From Roseovarius sp. (lineage in GTDB: Bacteria > Pseudomonadota > Alphaproteobacteria > Rhodobacterales > Rhodobacteraceae), in NCBI GenBank assembly GCA_029212365.1, contig JARGOC010000012.1:52464-116463 (forward strand): 64,000 nucleotides of DNA, in the 5' to 3' direction. Of this stretch, positions 16,313 to 25,427 are shown one piece after another. The first letter of the stretch is position 1. Each line of letters starts with the position of its first letter. The position numbers and the translations under genes are program-made. The notes beneath the pieces were generated by a model that was given only the letters and a program-made list of their open reading frames with translations, made no database searches and had not been told where the DNA came from.

Positions 16313-16432
16313 GTGAGCGCTAAAGCACATTGCCTTGACCCATAGGCAGGCAAATGGCGAGGCTCAGCACAACTTCGGGCCGTTGTGCGGGCTTGGGGCA
16401 AAACCACTGATGCGAGTTTCGCGCCCAACGCT

Positions 16433-17806
16433 TCAGAATGGTCCTTTGAACTCGGGGATATCGGTGTAAAAGGTGGTGCCATTTCCCAATTCGCTTTCAT
16501 AAGAAATAGTGCCGTGGTGATGCTCGACGATTTCTTTTGAAATATTCATGCCCAGTCCGCTGCCCGATGTGCGCCGCTGATCCGAGGAATCGATCTGGTT
16601 AAAGCGACCAAAGACTTTATCCTCACTGCCCGCCGGAATGCCGCAGCCTGAATCGCGCACATAAATGCGGACTTTGCCATCATGGTGTTTGCATCCCACT
16701 TTTATGATGCCACCCTTGGATGAAAACTTGGCTGCGTTGGATATCATGTTGGCCATGACCTGCATCAGGCGGGTTTCATCGCCTTCGACCAACAGTGTGG
16801 GGTCTTCGACGTCGATGTGCTCAATCGTGACGTTATGGGCCGCGGCATAGCCTGCGTTGCTGTTGACCGCTTCTTCGATCAGGGCCGGGACATGCAGCAC
16901 ATCCATCCGGTATTCCATTTCGCCTGCTTCAATTTTTTGCAGGTCCAACACATCGTCGATCAGAATGGACAGACGGGCAGCATTGCGGCCTGCCATATCC
17001 AAAAGTTTTTCCATCTTTTCGGGGGGCTCGCCCATGACCCCGGAGTTCAACAAATCAAGCGAGCCTTTGATTGAGGTCAGGGGCGTGCGCAATTCATGGC
17101 TGACTGTCGAGATGAACTGGGATTTGATGATATAGGCGGCTTTGGTGCGCTCGTGCTCTTGTTTGAGCGCCTCAAGCTGTGCCAGATTCTTGCGATAGAG
17201 CTTTAAAAACACGATCGAGCAATCGGTTAAGAAATACATCACAAAGATGATGGTGAAGAAGTGTAACCAAAGGTTAGAATCAAGACTGGGGCGCACGGTC
17301 CAGATATCTGCAAACACGATAACCAGAAATGACAGCCCATACATCATCAGCCGCAGGGCAAGTGCCATCACCAGCTGGTGGTTGTTCATTGCGGCAAATA
17401 GCGCGGCGGCAAACAAAAAGAATATGGGCGTGAAGTGGCCACCAGGGTCTTGTTTCAGGGCCACCGATACTGCGTATAGACAAATCGCACTTGAGCTCAG
17501 CAACGTGTTCAACAAAATCCAAACCAGACTGGAGTGGATCGCGCGTTTCTGATTCACCTGCAATTTGGCCACTTTGTGTGCAATCATGATGTCCTGAAGC
17601 TCGCAGAACAATATGGTGCAATAGAAAATTGCGGCATTGATCGGGTCAAAGTAAAAGGCTGTCAGCACTGTGGTCGCAAACAAAATTGCCTGCCGCTGCC
17701 AGAGCAGAGAAAAGCTAACGGCTGTATAATCTTTGATGTTTTGCAGCAGTTTGGTGTCAGGTATTTTGACCATACGACCCAACTGCATTGTTTCAACTAG
17801 TGCCAT
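16433..17806 (-). CDS. Membrane sensor histidine kinase
   Basis: 457 residues. The N-terminal half contains about six hydrophobic segments (roughly 38-60, 60-78, 95-115, 126-140, 145-168, 180-202) and no periplasmic sensor domain, suggesting a membrane-embedded or redox/lipid sensor. Then come a short coiled coil, a HisKA domain with SHELRTPLTSIKG (phospho-acceptor His237) and a HATPase_c domain with N-box MISNAAKFSS, G1 RDSGCGIP and G2 SGSGLGMNIS. No receiver domain is fused. No response-regulator gene is adjacent; the nearest, at 13559, is separated by the P450. It converges with the P450 gene. Confidence 0.9.
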   Translation of the reverse strand: MALVETMQLGRMVKIPDTKLLQNIKDYTAVSFSLLWQRQAILFATTVLTAFYFDPINAAIFYCTILFCELQDIMIAHKVAKLQVNQKRAIHSSLVWILLNTLLSSSAICLYAVSVALKQDPGGHFTPIFFLFAAALFAAMNNHQLVMALALRLMMYGLSFLVIVFADIWTVRPSLDSNLWLHFFTIIFVMYFLTDCSIVFLKLYRKNLAQLEALKQEHERTKAAYIIKSQFISTVSHELRTPLTSIKGSLDLLNSGVMGEPPEKMEKLLDMAGRNAARLSILIDDVLDLQKIEAGEMEYRMDVLHVPALIEEAVNSNAGYAAAHNVTIEHIDVEDPTLLVEGDETRLMQVMANMISNAAKFSSKGGIIKVGCKHHDGKVRIYVRDSGCGIPAGSEDKVFGRFNQIDSSDQRRTSGSGLGMNISKEIVEHHHGTISYESELGNGTTFYTDIPEFKGPF

Positions 17807-18001
17807 GATTTACCCATTATACGTCGCAAACTGCGGAGAACTCTCCGGGCTTGTGACATGCTGATGTGGAGGGAATGGGCCAGTAATCCGGTTAAAATTT
17901 GTTCAATTCGGCGAAATTTGCCGTAATATAGGCAGGTTTTCGGTCGAGTCCTGGAAATTTTTGTTGTTATTTGGGCTCTTAGCGCGGAAATCCGTTGATC
18001 C

Positions 18002-19261
18002 TTAGGGGGCCAGCCTTGCCTTCATGGCGCCCTCAGGAAAACAGGTGGCGCGCTGGCCAGTCGCTTCTTGCCAGCGCCCTATGGACCGACGGGTTTTATA
18101 CCCCGGCAACCCATCTACGCCGCCAACGTCATGGCCCTGAGCCATCAGCGCTTTTTGCATTTGGGCCACGTCTGAGCGGTACAATCCCCCGACCTTGCCC
18201 CATTTACCTGCGAAATTACCAACGCCGTATTGGATACGATCCCCCACATGGCCAACGAACAACGCATAGAGATCAGAGGTGTTGTAATCTTTCAGAACAT
18301 AAAAATTGGGTGTCACGATAAAGGCCGGGCCATTGCGGCCTGCGGGCATCATCAGATATCCTTTACCGCGGCGTTCATGCTTGGGAAAGGGCTTGCCCGA
18401 GGTGCGCGTGATCCCAAGGCCTTCCCATTGGCTGATTTTTTTGCCCTGATCTGGCCCCTCCAGCGTGCAAGAGACAGACGCCGGAACATGCACTTCAAAC
18501 CCCCAGTCGCGGCCCTTCACCCAGCCATGTTTGGCCAGGTAGCTGCCGATTGAGGCAATGGTATCCGCCTCTGAGCGCCAGATATCCGCGCGCCCGTCAC
18601 CATCCCCATCGGTGGCATATTTAAGAAAATTGGAGGGCATAAACTGTGGTTGCCCCAACGCGCCTGCCCAGCTGCTTTTCATCGCCTTGCCCGGCGCGTG
18701 CCCGGCCTCAGCAATCTGTAATGCGGCGATCAGCTCGTCGGTGAAATAATCCGCACGTGTGCTCATGAAGCCTTTGGTGCCCAACACCTCAAAAACATTG
18801 TGAGGGATATCGACACGGCCATAGCCGCTCTCCCGACCCCAGATGGCTAGAATGATCCGGCCAGGCACGCCTGTCTTGCGCTCGGTTGCCTTGAGCGCCT
18901 TTGCGTGGCGTTTGGCCATTTGGCGACCTGTTTTGGTGGCCCCGCCAACCGACCCGGCGTTGAAATACTTGCCGGGGCTGCCAAACTCGGCCTGGCGTTG
19001 TTGGCGCGGGGTGGTGGCCTTGGTGCCCGGAGGCACCAGATCGGGCAGTTTCCAGTTCAATGATACACCCGCAAAGGCCGCCTCAAAGGTGCCCCGTTTC
19101 ACGTTCTTTGCACGGGCGCGTGGCCAGATGCTTTGCTCCAGCCAGTTTTGGAACTGACGTTCGACTTTAGCTTTGTCTTGCGCTTGGGCTGGCAACGCCA
19201 ACAGCATCGCAAAGCATGCAAGGGCAAGCCTGCGAATAATGACCTGTGATATCTTGTGCAT
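18002..19261 (-). CDS. Lytic murein transglycosylase, MltB type, with peptidoglycan-binding domain
   Basis: 419 residues from the ATG at 19261, which has AAGGGG upstream; an in-frame start at 19339 would precede the signal peptide. A signal peptide (about residues 1-27, ending LALPAQAQ) sends it to the periplasm. The SLT_2/MltB domain contains IWGRESGYGRVD with the catalytic Glu, and GALGQPQFMPSNFLKYA. The C-terminal 70 residues (DVAQMQKALMAQGHDVGGVDGLPG) form a PG_binding_1 domain. The enzyme cleaves peptidoglycan to 1,6-anhydromuropeptides. It is divergently transcribed from the epimerase gene. Confidence 0.9.
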   Translation of the reverse strand: MHKISQVIIRRLALACFAMLLALPAQAQDKAKVERQFQNWLEQSIWPRARAKNVKRGTFEAAFAGVSLNWKLPDLVPPGTKATTPRQQRQAEFGSPGKYFNAGSVGGATKTGRQMAKRHAKALKATERKTGVPGRIILAIWGRESGYGRVDIPHNVFEVLGTKGFMSTRADYFTDELIAALQIAEAGHAPGKAMKSSWAGALGQPQFMPSNFLKYATDGDGDGRADIWRSEADTIASIGSYLAKHGWVKGRDWGFEVHVPASVSCTLEGPDQGKKISQWEGLGITRTSGKPFPKHERRGKGYLMMPAGRNGPAFIVTPNFYVLKDYNTSDLYALFVGHVGDRIQYGVGNFAGKWGKVGGLYRSDVAQMQKALMAQGHDVGGVDGLPGYKTRRSIGRWQEATGQRATCFPEGAMKARLAP

Positions 19262-19378
19262 GGGGCGCCCCTTTTGCACACCATATGAGCGGTGGTGGCA
19301 GGCGGCGTCAACACGCGCGCTTGATCGTATGTGCACCACGGTCTATCCGTGCAGTGGCATTGAGGTGACGGAGTTATC

Positions 19379-20392
19379 ATGACGAAAGTGTTTCTGACCG
19401 GGTCGGCTGGGTTTATCGGCTTCCATCTGGCACAGCTGTTGCTGCGCGACGGGTTTGAGGTCTGCGGCGTGGACGGGATGACCGATTATTACGACGTCAC
19501 GCTGAAACAAAAGCGCCATCAGATGTTGTTGCAAAACCCCGGATTTGTGGCGCATGAAGTGATGTTGGAGGATCATGCCAAGCTGGACGAGATCGCCGAT
19601 GCATTCGCACCTGACGTGATCGTGCATTTAGCCGCACAGGCCGGTGTGCGTTACAGCCTTGATAATCCACGCGCTTATGTCGATGCCAATGTGGTGGGCA
19701 CTTTTAACATCATGGAAATTGCCCGCCGCCACGAGGTGCAGCATCTGTTGATGGCCTCAACATCGTCTGTGTATGGCGCCAATACCGAAATGCCTTACAG
19801 CGAAACCCATAAGGCCGACAGCCCCATGACCATCTATGCCGCCACCAAAAAGGCAGGCGAGGCGATGGGCCATTCCTATGCGCATCTGTGGGATCTGCCG
19901 ACAACGATGTTCCGGTTTTTCACGGTTTATGGCCCTTGGGGCCGGCCTGATATGGCGCTGTTCAAATTCGTGGATGCCATGCTCGATGGGCGTCCGGTGG
20001 ATATCTATAACAACGGCGATATGTTTCGTGATTTCACCTATGTTGAGGATCTGGTGCGTGCCATCCGGTTGTTGATTGATACCGCCCCCCAGCGCCCCGA
20101 CACACCCGAAGATATTGCGAGCGGCGACAGCCTGTCTGCCGTGGCCCCGTACCGCGTGGTGAATATCGGCAATTCCGACACCGTGCGCCTGCTGGATTTT
20201 GTAGATGCGATTGAGGCCGAACTGGGGGTCAAGGCGATCCGCAATTACATGCCCATGCAGAAGGGCGATGTGCCTGCCACCTGGGCCAACGCAGACCTGT
20301 TGCAATCTCTGACCGGGTACAAACCACAGACAGATGTGCGCGACGGGATTGCGAAATTTGTGGCGTGGTTCCGGGAATATTACCAGAAATAG
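19379..20392 (+). CDS. NAD-dependent epimerase, UDP-glucuronate 4-epimerase type
   Basis: 337 residues, the typical length for extended SDR sugar epimerases. The Rossmann motif GSAGFIGFHLA is at the N-terminus, the substrate strand has STSSVYGANTEMPYSE, and the catalytic pair is YAATKK. The MTDYYDVTLKQKR stretch and RFFTVYGPWGRPDMA are characteristic of UDP-glucuronate 4-epimerases, which make UDP-galacturonate for surface polysaccharides. No other polysaccharide genes are adjacent. The start is preceded by GACGGAG. The alternative is a related UDP-glucose 4-epimerase, less likely from these motifs. Confidence 0.88.
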   Translation: MTKVFLTGSAGFIGFHLAQLLLRDGFEVCGVDGMTDYYDVTLKQKRHQMLLQNPGFVAHEVMLEDHAKLDEIADAFAPDVIVHLAAQAGVRYSLDNPRAYVDANVVGTFNIMEIARRHEVQHLLMASTSSVYGANTEMPYSETHKADSPMTIYAATKKAGEAMGHSYAHLWDLPTTMFRFFTVYGPWGRPDMALFKFVDAMLDGRPVDIYNNGDMFRDFTYVEDLVRAIRLLIDTAPQRPDTPEDIASGDSLSAVAPYRVVNIGNSDTVRLLDFVDAIEAELGVKAIRNYMPMQKGDVPATWANADLLQSLTGYKPQTDVRDGIAKFVAWFREYYQK

Positions 20393-20438
20393 CTATGGTC
20401 CTCACTGCTGTGAGCCAGAATTTACTGCGGTAAGGGCC

Positions 20439-20978
20439 TTAAAGCCCGTCAAACTCACACAGCACATGCACGTCCATCCCCATGGCCTCAATCCGTTTGC
20501 GCCCGCCCAGTTCCGGCAGGTCCACCACAAAGGCGCAGCCCAGAATGTTGCCGCCCAGCCGTTCGATCAGTTTGATCCCGGCCTCAGCCGTGCCACCCGT
20601 GGCCAACAGATCATCAACCAGCAAAATGGTTTCACCGGGTTGAATGGCATCGTCATGCAGCTCCACGACGGCCTCGCCATATTCCAGCTGATACTCCTCG
20701 GAAATCACCGCACCGGGCAGCTTGCCTTTCTTGCGGATCGGCACAAACCCAACGCTGAGCTGATGCGCAATCGCCCCGCCCAGGATAAACCCGCGGGCCT
20801 CAAGCCCGACAACCTTGTCGATGGGCGCACCCGCATAGGGGTGCAACAGCTGGTCAATCGCCATGCGAAACCCGCGTGCATCGGCAAACAAGGTGGTGAC
20901 ATCGCGGAACATGATGCCCTCATGCGGGAAATCCACGATGGTGCGGATGTAATCCTTGACGGTTTTGGTGCTTGGCAT
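20439..20978 (-). CDS. apt: Adenine phosphoribosyltransferase
   Basis: 179 residues, the full family length. The PRPP-binding signature [14 protein letters not shown] (about 118-131) and the Apt-specific [15 protein letters not shown] and [11 protein letters not shown] are all present. It converts adenine plus PRPP to AMP. Three genes upstream on the same strand lies mtnP, which releases adenine from methylthioadenosine, so the two form a salvage route. That by-product also arises from LuxI activity. It converges with the epimerase gene; between them is a small hairpin (CTCAC 20401-20405 / GTGAG 20410-20414). Confidence 0.95.
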   Translation of the reverse strand: MPSTKTVKDYIRTIVDFPHEGIMFRDVTTLFADARGFRMAIDQLLHPYAGAPIDKVVGLEARGFILGGAIAHQLSVGFVPIRKKGKLPGAVISEEYQLEYGEAVVELHDDAIQPGETILLVDDLLATGGTAEAGIKLIERLGGNILGCAFVVDLPELGGRKRIEAMGMDVHVLCEFDGL

Positions 20979-21052
20979 GGTGGTGCCCCTCGTGTTCCTT
21001 GATTGCGCGCACAGCTTTGGCCGATGCGGCAGCGGGGATCAAGGGGCCTGCG

Positions 21053-21286
21053 TCACCAAAGCGCGGGTTTGGCGACCATCAACCAGAATACACCTATGAG
21101 CGCTGCAAAAGCAGGCCACCCCAGAGCAAACCAAATGCGATAGGCGCGATGGGCTGCAGGCGGCAGAGATGCCTGTTCGGCCAGCGCAACCCCAACCATC
21201 TTCGCAAGCTGCGCATCATATCCGCTTGTGTGATGTCTTCTGACCCGCCGATCTCGTGAATGCCGGAACCGGGGGGATGTGCTCAT
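21053..21286 (-). pseudogene. Short C-terminal remnant of a DUF2269-like membrane protein
   Basis: 77 residues if started at the ATG at 21286, which overlaps the LysE stop (ATGA). The C-terminal part, RIWFALGWPAFAALIGVFWLMVAKP, is one membrane helix typical of the end of DUF2269 integral membrane proteins, which normally have about 150 residues and several helices. The N-terminal membrane part is missing and there is no room for it before the LysE gene. It may be a decayed gene or a genuine one-helix protein coupled to lysE; the family match is from memory. Confidence 0.4.
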
Positions 21287-21909
21287 GCAGTGCGTCGCAA
21301 AGTGGCTGTCAGCACACCCATGGCGATCAACGCCAGCCCACCGCATCGTGTCAGCCATGTGATTACCGCAGGCCTGCGGATGGTTTGTCGAAGCCTGTCA
21401 GCGGCCAAAGCATAGGCAAAGGCATTGATGGCCGCCAGCCCCACGAAAGTGGCGATCAAAATGGCGAACTGTGGGATAAGCGGTTGGTTAACCTGAACAA
21501 ACTGCGGCACAAATGCGATGAAAAACGCGATGGATTTTGGGTTGAGTGCGGTCACGGTGGCCGTGTGCACAAAAACCTGACCGGCAGTGCTGTCTGGCTG
21601 GGTGGTGGCCTCCAACCCTTGTGCGGCAGGCGCGCGCAGCAATTTGATGCCCAGCCAGATCAGATAGGCCGCGCCACCCCACTTCAGCGCAGTGAACAGC
21701 AGGGCCGAGGTCAACACCAAAGCCCCCAAACCCGCAAGCGAGGCGGTCATGGCGATCAGATCACCGCAGGCCACGCCACTGGCCGAGGCAACAGCCACAC
21801 GTTTGCCCTGACTAAGGGCATAGGACAGAACCAACAAAACGGTTGGGCCGGGGATCAGCAACAGTGCGGTTGAGGCGGCAACAAAGGCGAGCCATAGGTC
21901 GAGAGGCAT
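21283..21909 (-). CDS. LysE/RhtB-family amino-acid exporter
   Basis: 208 residues with about six hydrophobic helices. The N-terminal LLIPGPTVLLVLSYALSQGKR is the LysE/RhtB hallmark (PGP), followed by the conserved ASASGVACGDLIAM helix. Proteins of this family export amino acids such as lysine, threonine, homoserine or homoserine lactone across the inner membrane; the substrate here is not predictable. It lies between mtnP and apt on the same strand. A palindromic dispersed repeat lies just upstream (21934-21952). The stop overlaps the following small reading frame by ATGA. Confidence 0.9.
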   Translation of the reverse strand: MPLDLWLAFVAASTALLLIPGPTVLLVLSYALSQGKRVAVASASGVACGDLIAMTASLAGLGALVLTSALLFTALKWGGAAYLIWLGIKLLRAPAAQGLEATTQPDSTAGQVFVHTATVTALNPKSIAFFIAFVPQFVQVNQPLIPQFAILIATFVGLAAINAFAYALAADRLRQTIRRPAVITWLTRCGGLALIAMGVLTATLRRTA

Positions 21910-21933
21910 GAGGTGAATCCCTTAAATGCGTAG

Positions 21934-21952
21934 GGTGGGGTTATACCCCACC
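21934..21952. repeat. Dispersed palindromic repeat, copy 1
   Basis: GGTGGGGT (21934-21941), loop TAT, ACCCCACC (21945-21952) is a perfect hairpin preceded by ATGCGTAG. Closely related units occur at 54391-54413 and 54429-54447. It lies between mtnP and lysE. Confidence 0.75.
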
Positions 21953-21959
21953 TTTCGGT

Positions 21960-22832
21960 CTATAACACGCGCCCCGCCACGGCATCCAGCTTGGCAATCA
22001 CGGCCGGGTCACGCGCGTCGGGGGCGGTCAGGATGGCATAATCCAGCGCGCGATCACACCCATGCGGGCAAGGCACACGCTTGGGCCCCAGCAGCGCAGG
22101 CAGATGCGCCACCATGGTGCGCGCCTTGTCGGCGTTGCCGCTCAGAGTTTCGATGATGGCGGTGATGTCCACCTCTCCGTGGTCGGGGTGCCAGCTGTCG
22201 TAATCCGTGATCATGGCGACCGACGCATAGCACAATTCGGCCTCGCGGGCGAGTTTGGCCTCGGGCATATTGGTCATGCCGATCACGTCACATCCCCAAA
22301 CTTCGCGGTACATCTTAGACTCCGCCATTGTCGAGAACTGCGGACCCTCCATAGCCAGATAAGTGCCGCCGCGATGCACCGTTACCCCTGCTGCGCGGGT
22401 GGCGCTTTCACACGCGTCAGACAGACGCGCGCAGGTGGGATGCGCCAGGCTGACATGGCCAACGCAACCCGCACCAAAGAAGGATTTTTTGCGCGCGAAA
22501 GTTCGATCAATAAACTGATCTACAACAACAAAATCCCCCGGCGCCATGTCTTCGCGGAACGATCCACAGGCTGACACGCTGATCACATCTGTCACGCCCA
22601 ACCGTTTCAATGCATCAATGTTGGCGCGGTAGGGTACGGTTGAGGGCGAATGCACATGCCCGCGCCCGTGACGCGGCAAAAACGCCATCGCCACCCCGTC
22701 CAGAGTACCGGTCAGGATCTGGTCGGATGGCGCGCCCCATGGGCTGTGCACGCTGATCCATTCGGCCCCCTCCAGCCCGTCAATCTGATACAGCCCCGAG
22801 CCGCCGATCACGCCGATCATTGTGTTGGTCAT
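21960..22832 (-). CDS. mtnP: S-methyl-5'-thioadenosine phosphorylase
   Basis: 290 residues from the ATG at 22832, chosen because GGAG lies 7 bases upstream; a start at 22883 has no such site. The protein begins with GVIGGSGLY and carries the phosphate site PRHGRGHVHSP and the MTAP/PNP family run YLAMEGPQFSTMAES. It splits methylthioadenosine, formed by polyamine and acyl-homoserine-lactone synthesis, into adenine and methylthioribose-1-phosphate. The SACGSF and DYDSWHPDHGEV segments favour MTA over other purine nucleosides. Adenine would pass to Apt, encoded nearby. Confidence 0.94.
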   Translation of the reverse strand: MTNTMIGVIGGSGLYQIDGLEGAEWISVHSPWGAPSDQILTGTLDGVAMAFLPRHGRGHVHSPSTVPYRANIDALKRLGVTDVISVSACGSFREDMAPGDFVVVDQFIDRTFARKKSFFGAGCVGHVSLAHPTCARLSDACESATRAAGVTVHRGGTYLAMEGPQFSTMAESKMYREVWGCDVIGMTNMPEAKLAREAELCYASVAMITDYDSWHPDHGEVDITAIIETLSGNADKARTMVAHLPALLGPKRVPCPHGCDRALDYAILTAPDARDPAVIAKLDAVAGRVL

Positions 22833-23003
22833 TTTTGTACTCCGATGCTGTTTTGCCTCAGGTTTAGGCGGGAATGGCCGCAATGGGAATGGTGATCACG
22901 TCACGTTTGCCTGCGCGCGGGTGCCGGGGTCATTGTAAAGTGCCCCAGCGCGGGGTAGAGGGACCCCCAACGCGCGAACAACACTTCAGATTGAGGCACC
23001 CCT

Positions 23004-24641
23004 ATGAAAACGGCACTTTTGCGCCGCTACGCCCGCGGCTTTGGCATGACCGAGCTGGGCCTGGCCACCGATGATGGCCTGAGCGTCACCCGCCTGCGCA
23101 TCGAGATCCTGGCCGGGCTTACCGTGGCTCTGGCATTGGTGCCCGAAGCCGTGGCCTTTGCCTTTGTTGCGGATGTGCATCCGTTGGTTGGGCTTTATGC
23201 CGCCTTTATCGTGGGGTTGGTGACAGCTGTGATTGGCGGTCGCCCCGGCATGATTTCGGGCGCGACAGGGGCTTTGGCTGTGGTCATGGTCAGCCTCGTG
23301 GCGCAGCACGGGGTGGAATATCTCTTTGCGACGGTTGTGCTGATGGGCCTTTTTCAGGTTGTCGCCGGGGTGATGCATTGGGGCAAGTTTATTCGCCTTG
23401 TGCCGCACCCGGTGATGCTGGGGTTTGTGAACGGCTTGGCGATCGTGATTTTCATGGCGCAACTGGGCCAATTCAAAGTGCCCGGCACCATGGTGAACAC
23501 AGGCCACGGGATGAGCGGCGGAGAGTGGCTTAGCGGTCCGGCATTATCATTGATGTTGGCGCTGGTTTCACTGACCATGCTGGTGATCTGGGTCACGCCA
23601 CGGGTGACCAAAGTCATTCCGGCACCATTGGCAGGTATCGCCATCGTCGCGGGGCTGGTCATTGCGCTGGGGCTGGAGGTGCCACGTGTGGGTGATCTGG
23701 CGTCGATACAAGGCGGCTTGCCATCCTTTCATATTCCGGTGGTGCCGCTGACGTTTGAGACGTTTGAAATTATCCTGCCCTATGCTGTGATCCTGGCCGC
23801 CATTGGCCTGATTGAGAGCCTTCTGACGCTTAACCTTGTGGGTGAAATCACCGGCAAACGTGGCGGGGCCAGTCAGGAATGTATTGCGCAGGGGTCGTCC
23901 AATATCATCACAGGGTTTTTTGGTGGCATGGGCGGATGTGCGATGATCGGTCAATCTATGATCAACGTAAAATCGGGCGCACGCACGCGTATCTCGGGGA
24001 TTGTCGCGGCACTGTTCTTGCTCAGCTTTATTCTTTTTGCCTCGTCATTGATCGAGCAAATTCCGCTGGCCTCATTGGTGGGTGTGATGTTCATGGTGGT
24101 GATTGGCACCTTTGCGTGGAACTCGCTTACCATTCTGCGCAAAGTGCCGTTGACCGATGCGGTGGTGATCGTATTGGTGACGGGCGTGACTGTGAAATAC
24201 GATCTGGCCATCGCGGTGGTTGTGGGTGTGATCGTTTCGGCATTGGCTTATGCGTGGAACAACGCCTCGCGTATCCATGCGGTTACGCGTGAATCACAAA
24301 CCCAAGCAGGTGCGAAGGTCTATGAAATTCAGGGGCCTTTGTTCTTTGGTTCTGCTGCCGGCTTTGATGAGATTTTTGACGTGGCGGGCGATCCTGACAC
24401 TGTGATTGTCGATTTTGCCGACAGCCGGGTGGTGGATCAATCTGCCTTGCAAGCCATCGAATCCATGGCAACCAAATACGAGGCCGCAGGCAAGCGCCTG
24501 ATGTTGCGCCACCTGAGCCATGATTGCCATAAACTGCTGACCAAAGCAGGCCACCTGATGGTGGATAGCGATGATGACCCGGATTACGAGGTTGCTGTGG
24601 ATTATGATGTGAAAACAGGTGTGTTGGGCGCGGGGCACTAG
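23004..24641 (+). CDS. SulP-family anion transporter with STAS domain
   Basis: 545 residues: about 10-12 membrane helices from residue 30 to 425, then a cytoplasmic STAS domain (about 435-530, with VIVDFADSRVVDQSALQAIESM). The SulP signature PEAVAFAFVADVHPLVGLYAAF is at the N-terminus. Members import sulfate, bicarbonate or dicarboxylates with Na+ or H+. No carbonic anhydrase or sulfate-assimilation genes are adjacent, so the anion is undetermined; the PEAVAFAF form is common in bicarbonate-type SulP proteins, a weak hint. Transcription is monocistronic and converges with the flavin reductase gene. Confidence 0.9.
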   Translation: MKTALLRRYARGFGMTELGLATDDGLSVTRLRIEILAGLTVALALVPEAVAFAFVADVHPLVGLYAAFIVGLVTAVIGGRPGMISGATGALAVVMVSLVAQHGVEYLFATVVLMGLFQVVAGVMHWGKFIRLVPHPVMLGFVNGLAIVIFMAQLGQFKVPGTMVNTGHGMSGGEWLSGPALSLMLALVSLTMLVIWVTPRVTKVIPAPLAGIAIVAGLVIALGLEVPRVGDLASIQGGLPSFHIPVVPLTFETFEIILPYAVILAAIGLIESLLTLNLVGEITGKRGGASQECIAQGSSNIITGFFGGMGGCAMIGQSMINVKSGARTRISGIVAALFLLSFILFASSLIEQIPLASLVGVMFMVVIGTFAWNSLTILRKVPLTDAVVIVLVTGVTVKYDLAIAVVVGVIVSALAYAWNNASRIHAVTRESQTQAGAKVYEIQGPLFFGSAAGFDEIFDVAGDPDTVIVDFADSRVVDQSALQAIESMATKYEAAGKRLMLRHLSHDCHKLLTKAGHLMVDSDDDPDYEVAVDYDVKTGVLGAGH

Positions 24642-24721
24642 CGACTGTTTTTGGGGTCTTTCTGTGTAGCGTTTGAGTTGGCGTGACATATGAGGACATC
24701 GGGCTGATCTTTGTCAGGCAA

Positions 24722-24743
24722 AGATTTTTCGTGCGAAAAATCT
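24722..24743. terminator. Perfect palindrome between convergent genes
   Basis: AGATTTTTC (24722-24730) and GAAAAATCT (24735-24743) form a perfect hairpin around GTGC, with A- and T-rich arms. It lies between the convergent SulP and flavin reductase genes, so it probably terminates both strands. Very similar palindromes are, as I recall, common in Roseobacter genomes. Confidence 0.6.
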
Positions 24744-24771
24744 CATTGCGCGCATTGCGATCGGGCGCGTG

Positions 24772-25377
24772 TCATTCGCCTGGGCGTGTTAGGCTAAACG
24801 TGTCCCGGATCACGGAATAATCCTTGTACCCCAGTCGTGTAAGCGGGTTAAATCGGGTCACGTCAAACACACCGTCGACGATGCAGTCGTCACGCATATG
24901 AACGCCCACCACCTCTCCCAAAATCATGAAATTGGTCTCGCCTTTCAGTTGCACAATTTGTGTCACACGGCACTCCAGAGATGCAGGCGCCGCTGCGACA
25001 CGGGCGCAATTTATATCCTGGCAAGTGGCTTTTTCGATCCCGGCATGGGTAAATTCGTCGACTTCCGCATCCCATGGGCCGGAGGTCTGGTTCATCGCAT
25101 CCTTCATCGCTTCTTCTACGATATTGACACAAAATACCTTGGTTTCGCGGATATGCGCCACACTGTCCTTTGTGCCGTCCTGATCAGGTTTGGTGCCGGT
25201 TGAGGCAAACATCACCTGCGGGGGCACATAGGCGACAGCATTAAAAAACGAATAGGGCGCCAAATTGTCGGCCCCATTCGCGCCGCGCGTGGAAATCCAC
25301 CCAATTGGGCGTGGCGTAACGATGGCGTTGAACGGGTTATGCGCCAACCCGTGGCCGTTTTGGGGTGTGTAGAACAT
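24772..25377 (-). CDS. Flavin reductase-like FMN-binding protein
   Basis: 201 residues with the split-barrel FMN-binding fold of the flavin reductase family: NAIVTPRPIGWISTRG near residue 20 and NLAPYSFFNAVAYVPPQVMF contain the residues that contact FMN phosphate, and FCVNIVEE is the next core strand. The family reduces flavins for two-component monooxygenases or acts on diverse FMN-dependent reactions. No monooxygenase is adjacent (the nearest oxygenase, the P450, is 8 kb away), so no partner is assigned. It is divergent from the GNAT gene. Confidence 0.87.
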   Translation of the reverse strand: MFYTPQNGHGLAHNPFNAIVTPRPIGWISTRGANGADNLAPYSFFNAVAYVPPQVMFASTGTKPDQDGTKDSVAHIRETKVFCVNIVEEAMKDAMNQTSGPWDAEVDEFTHAGIEKATCQDINCARVAAAPASLECRVTQIVQLKGETNFMILGEVVGVHMRDDCIVDGVFDVTRFNPLTRLGYKDYSVIRDTFSLTRPGE

Positions 25378-25427
25378 GATGGCCCTCGCAAAGTGGTTTG
25401 TGCCAGAGTTAGCGCCGTGCTAGGCGC

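Noticed and set aside
20334..21002. 222-codon plus-strand frame over apt
   Set aside because: apt on the minus strand is unmistakable; this is its antisense shadow.
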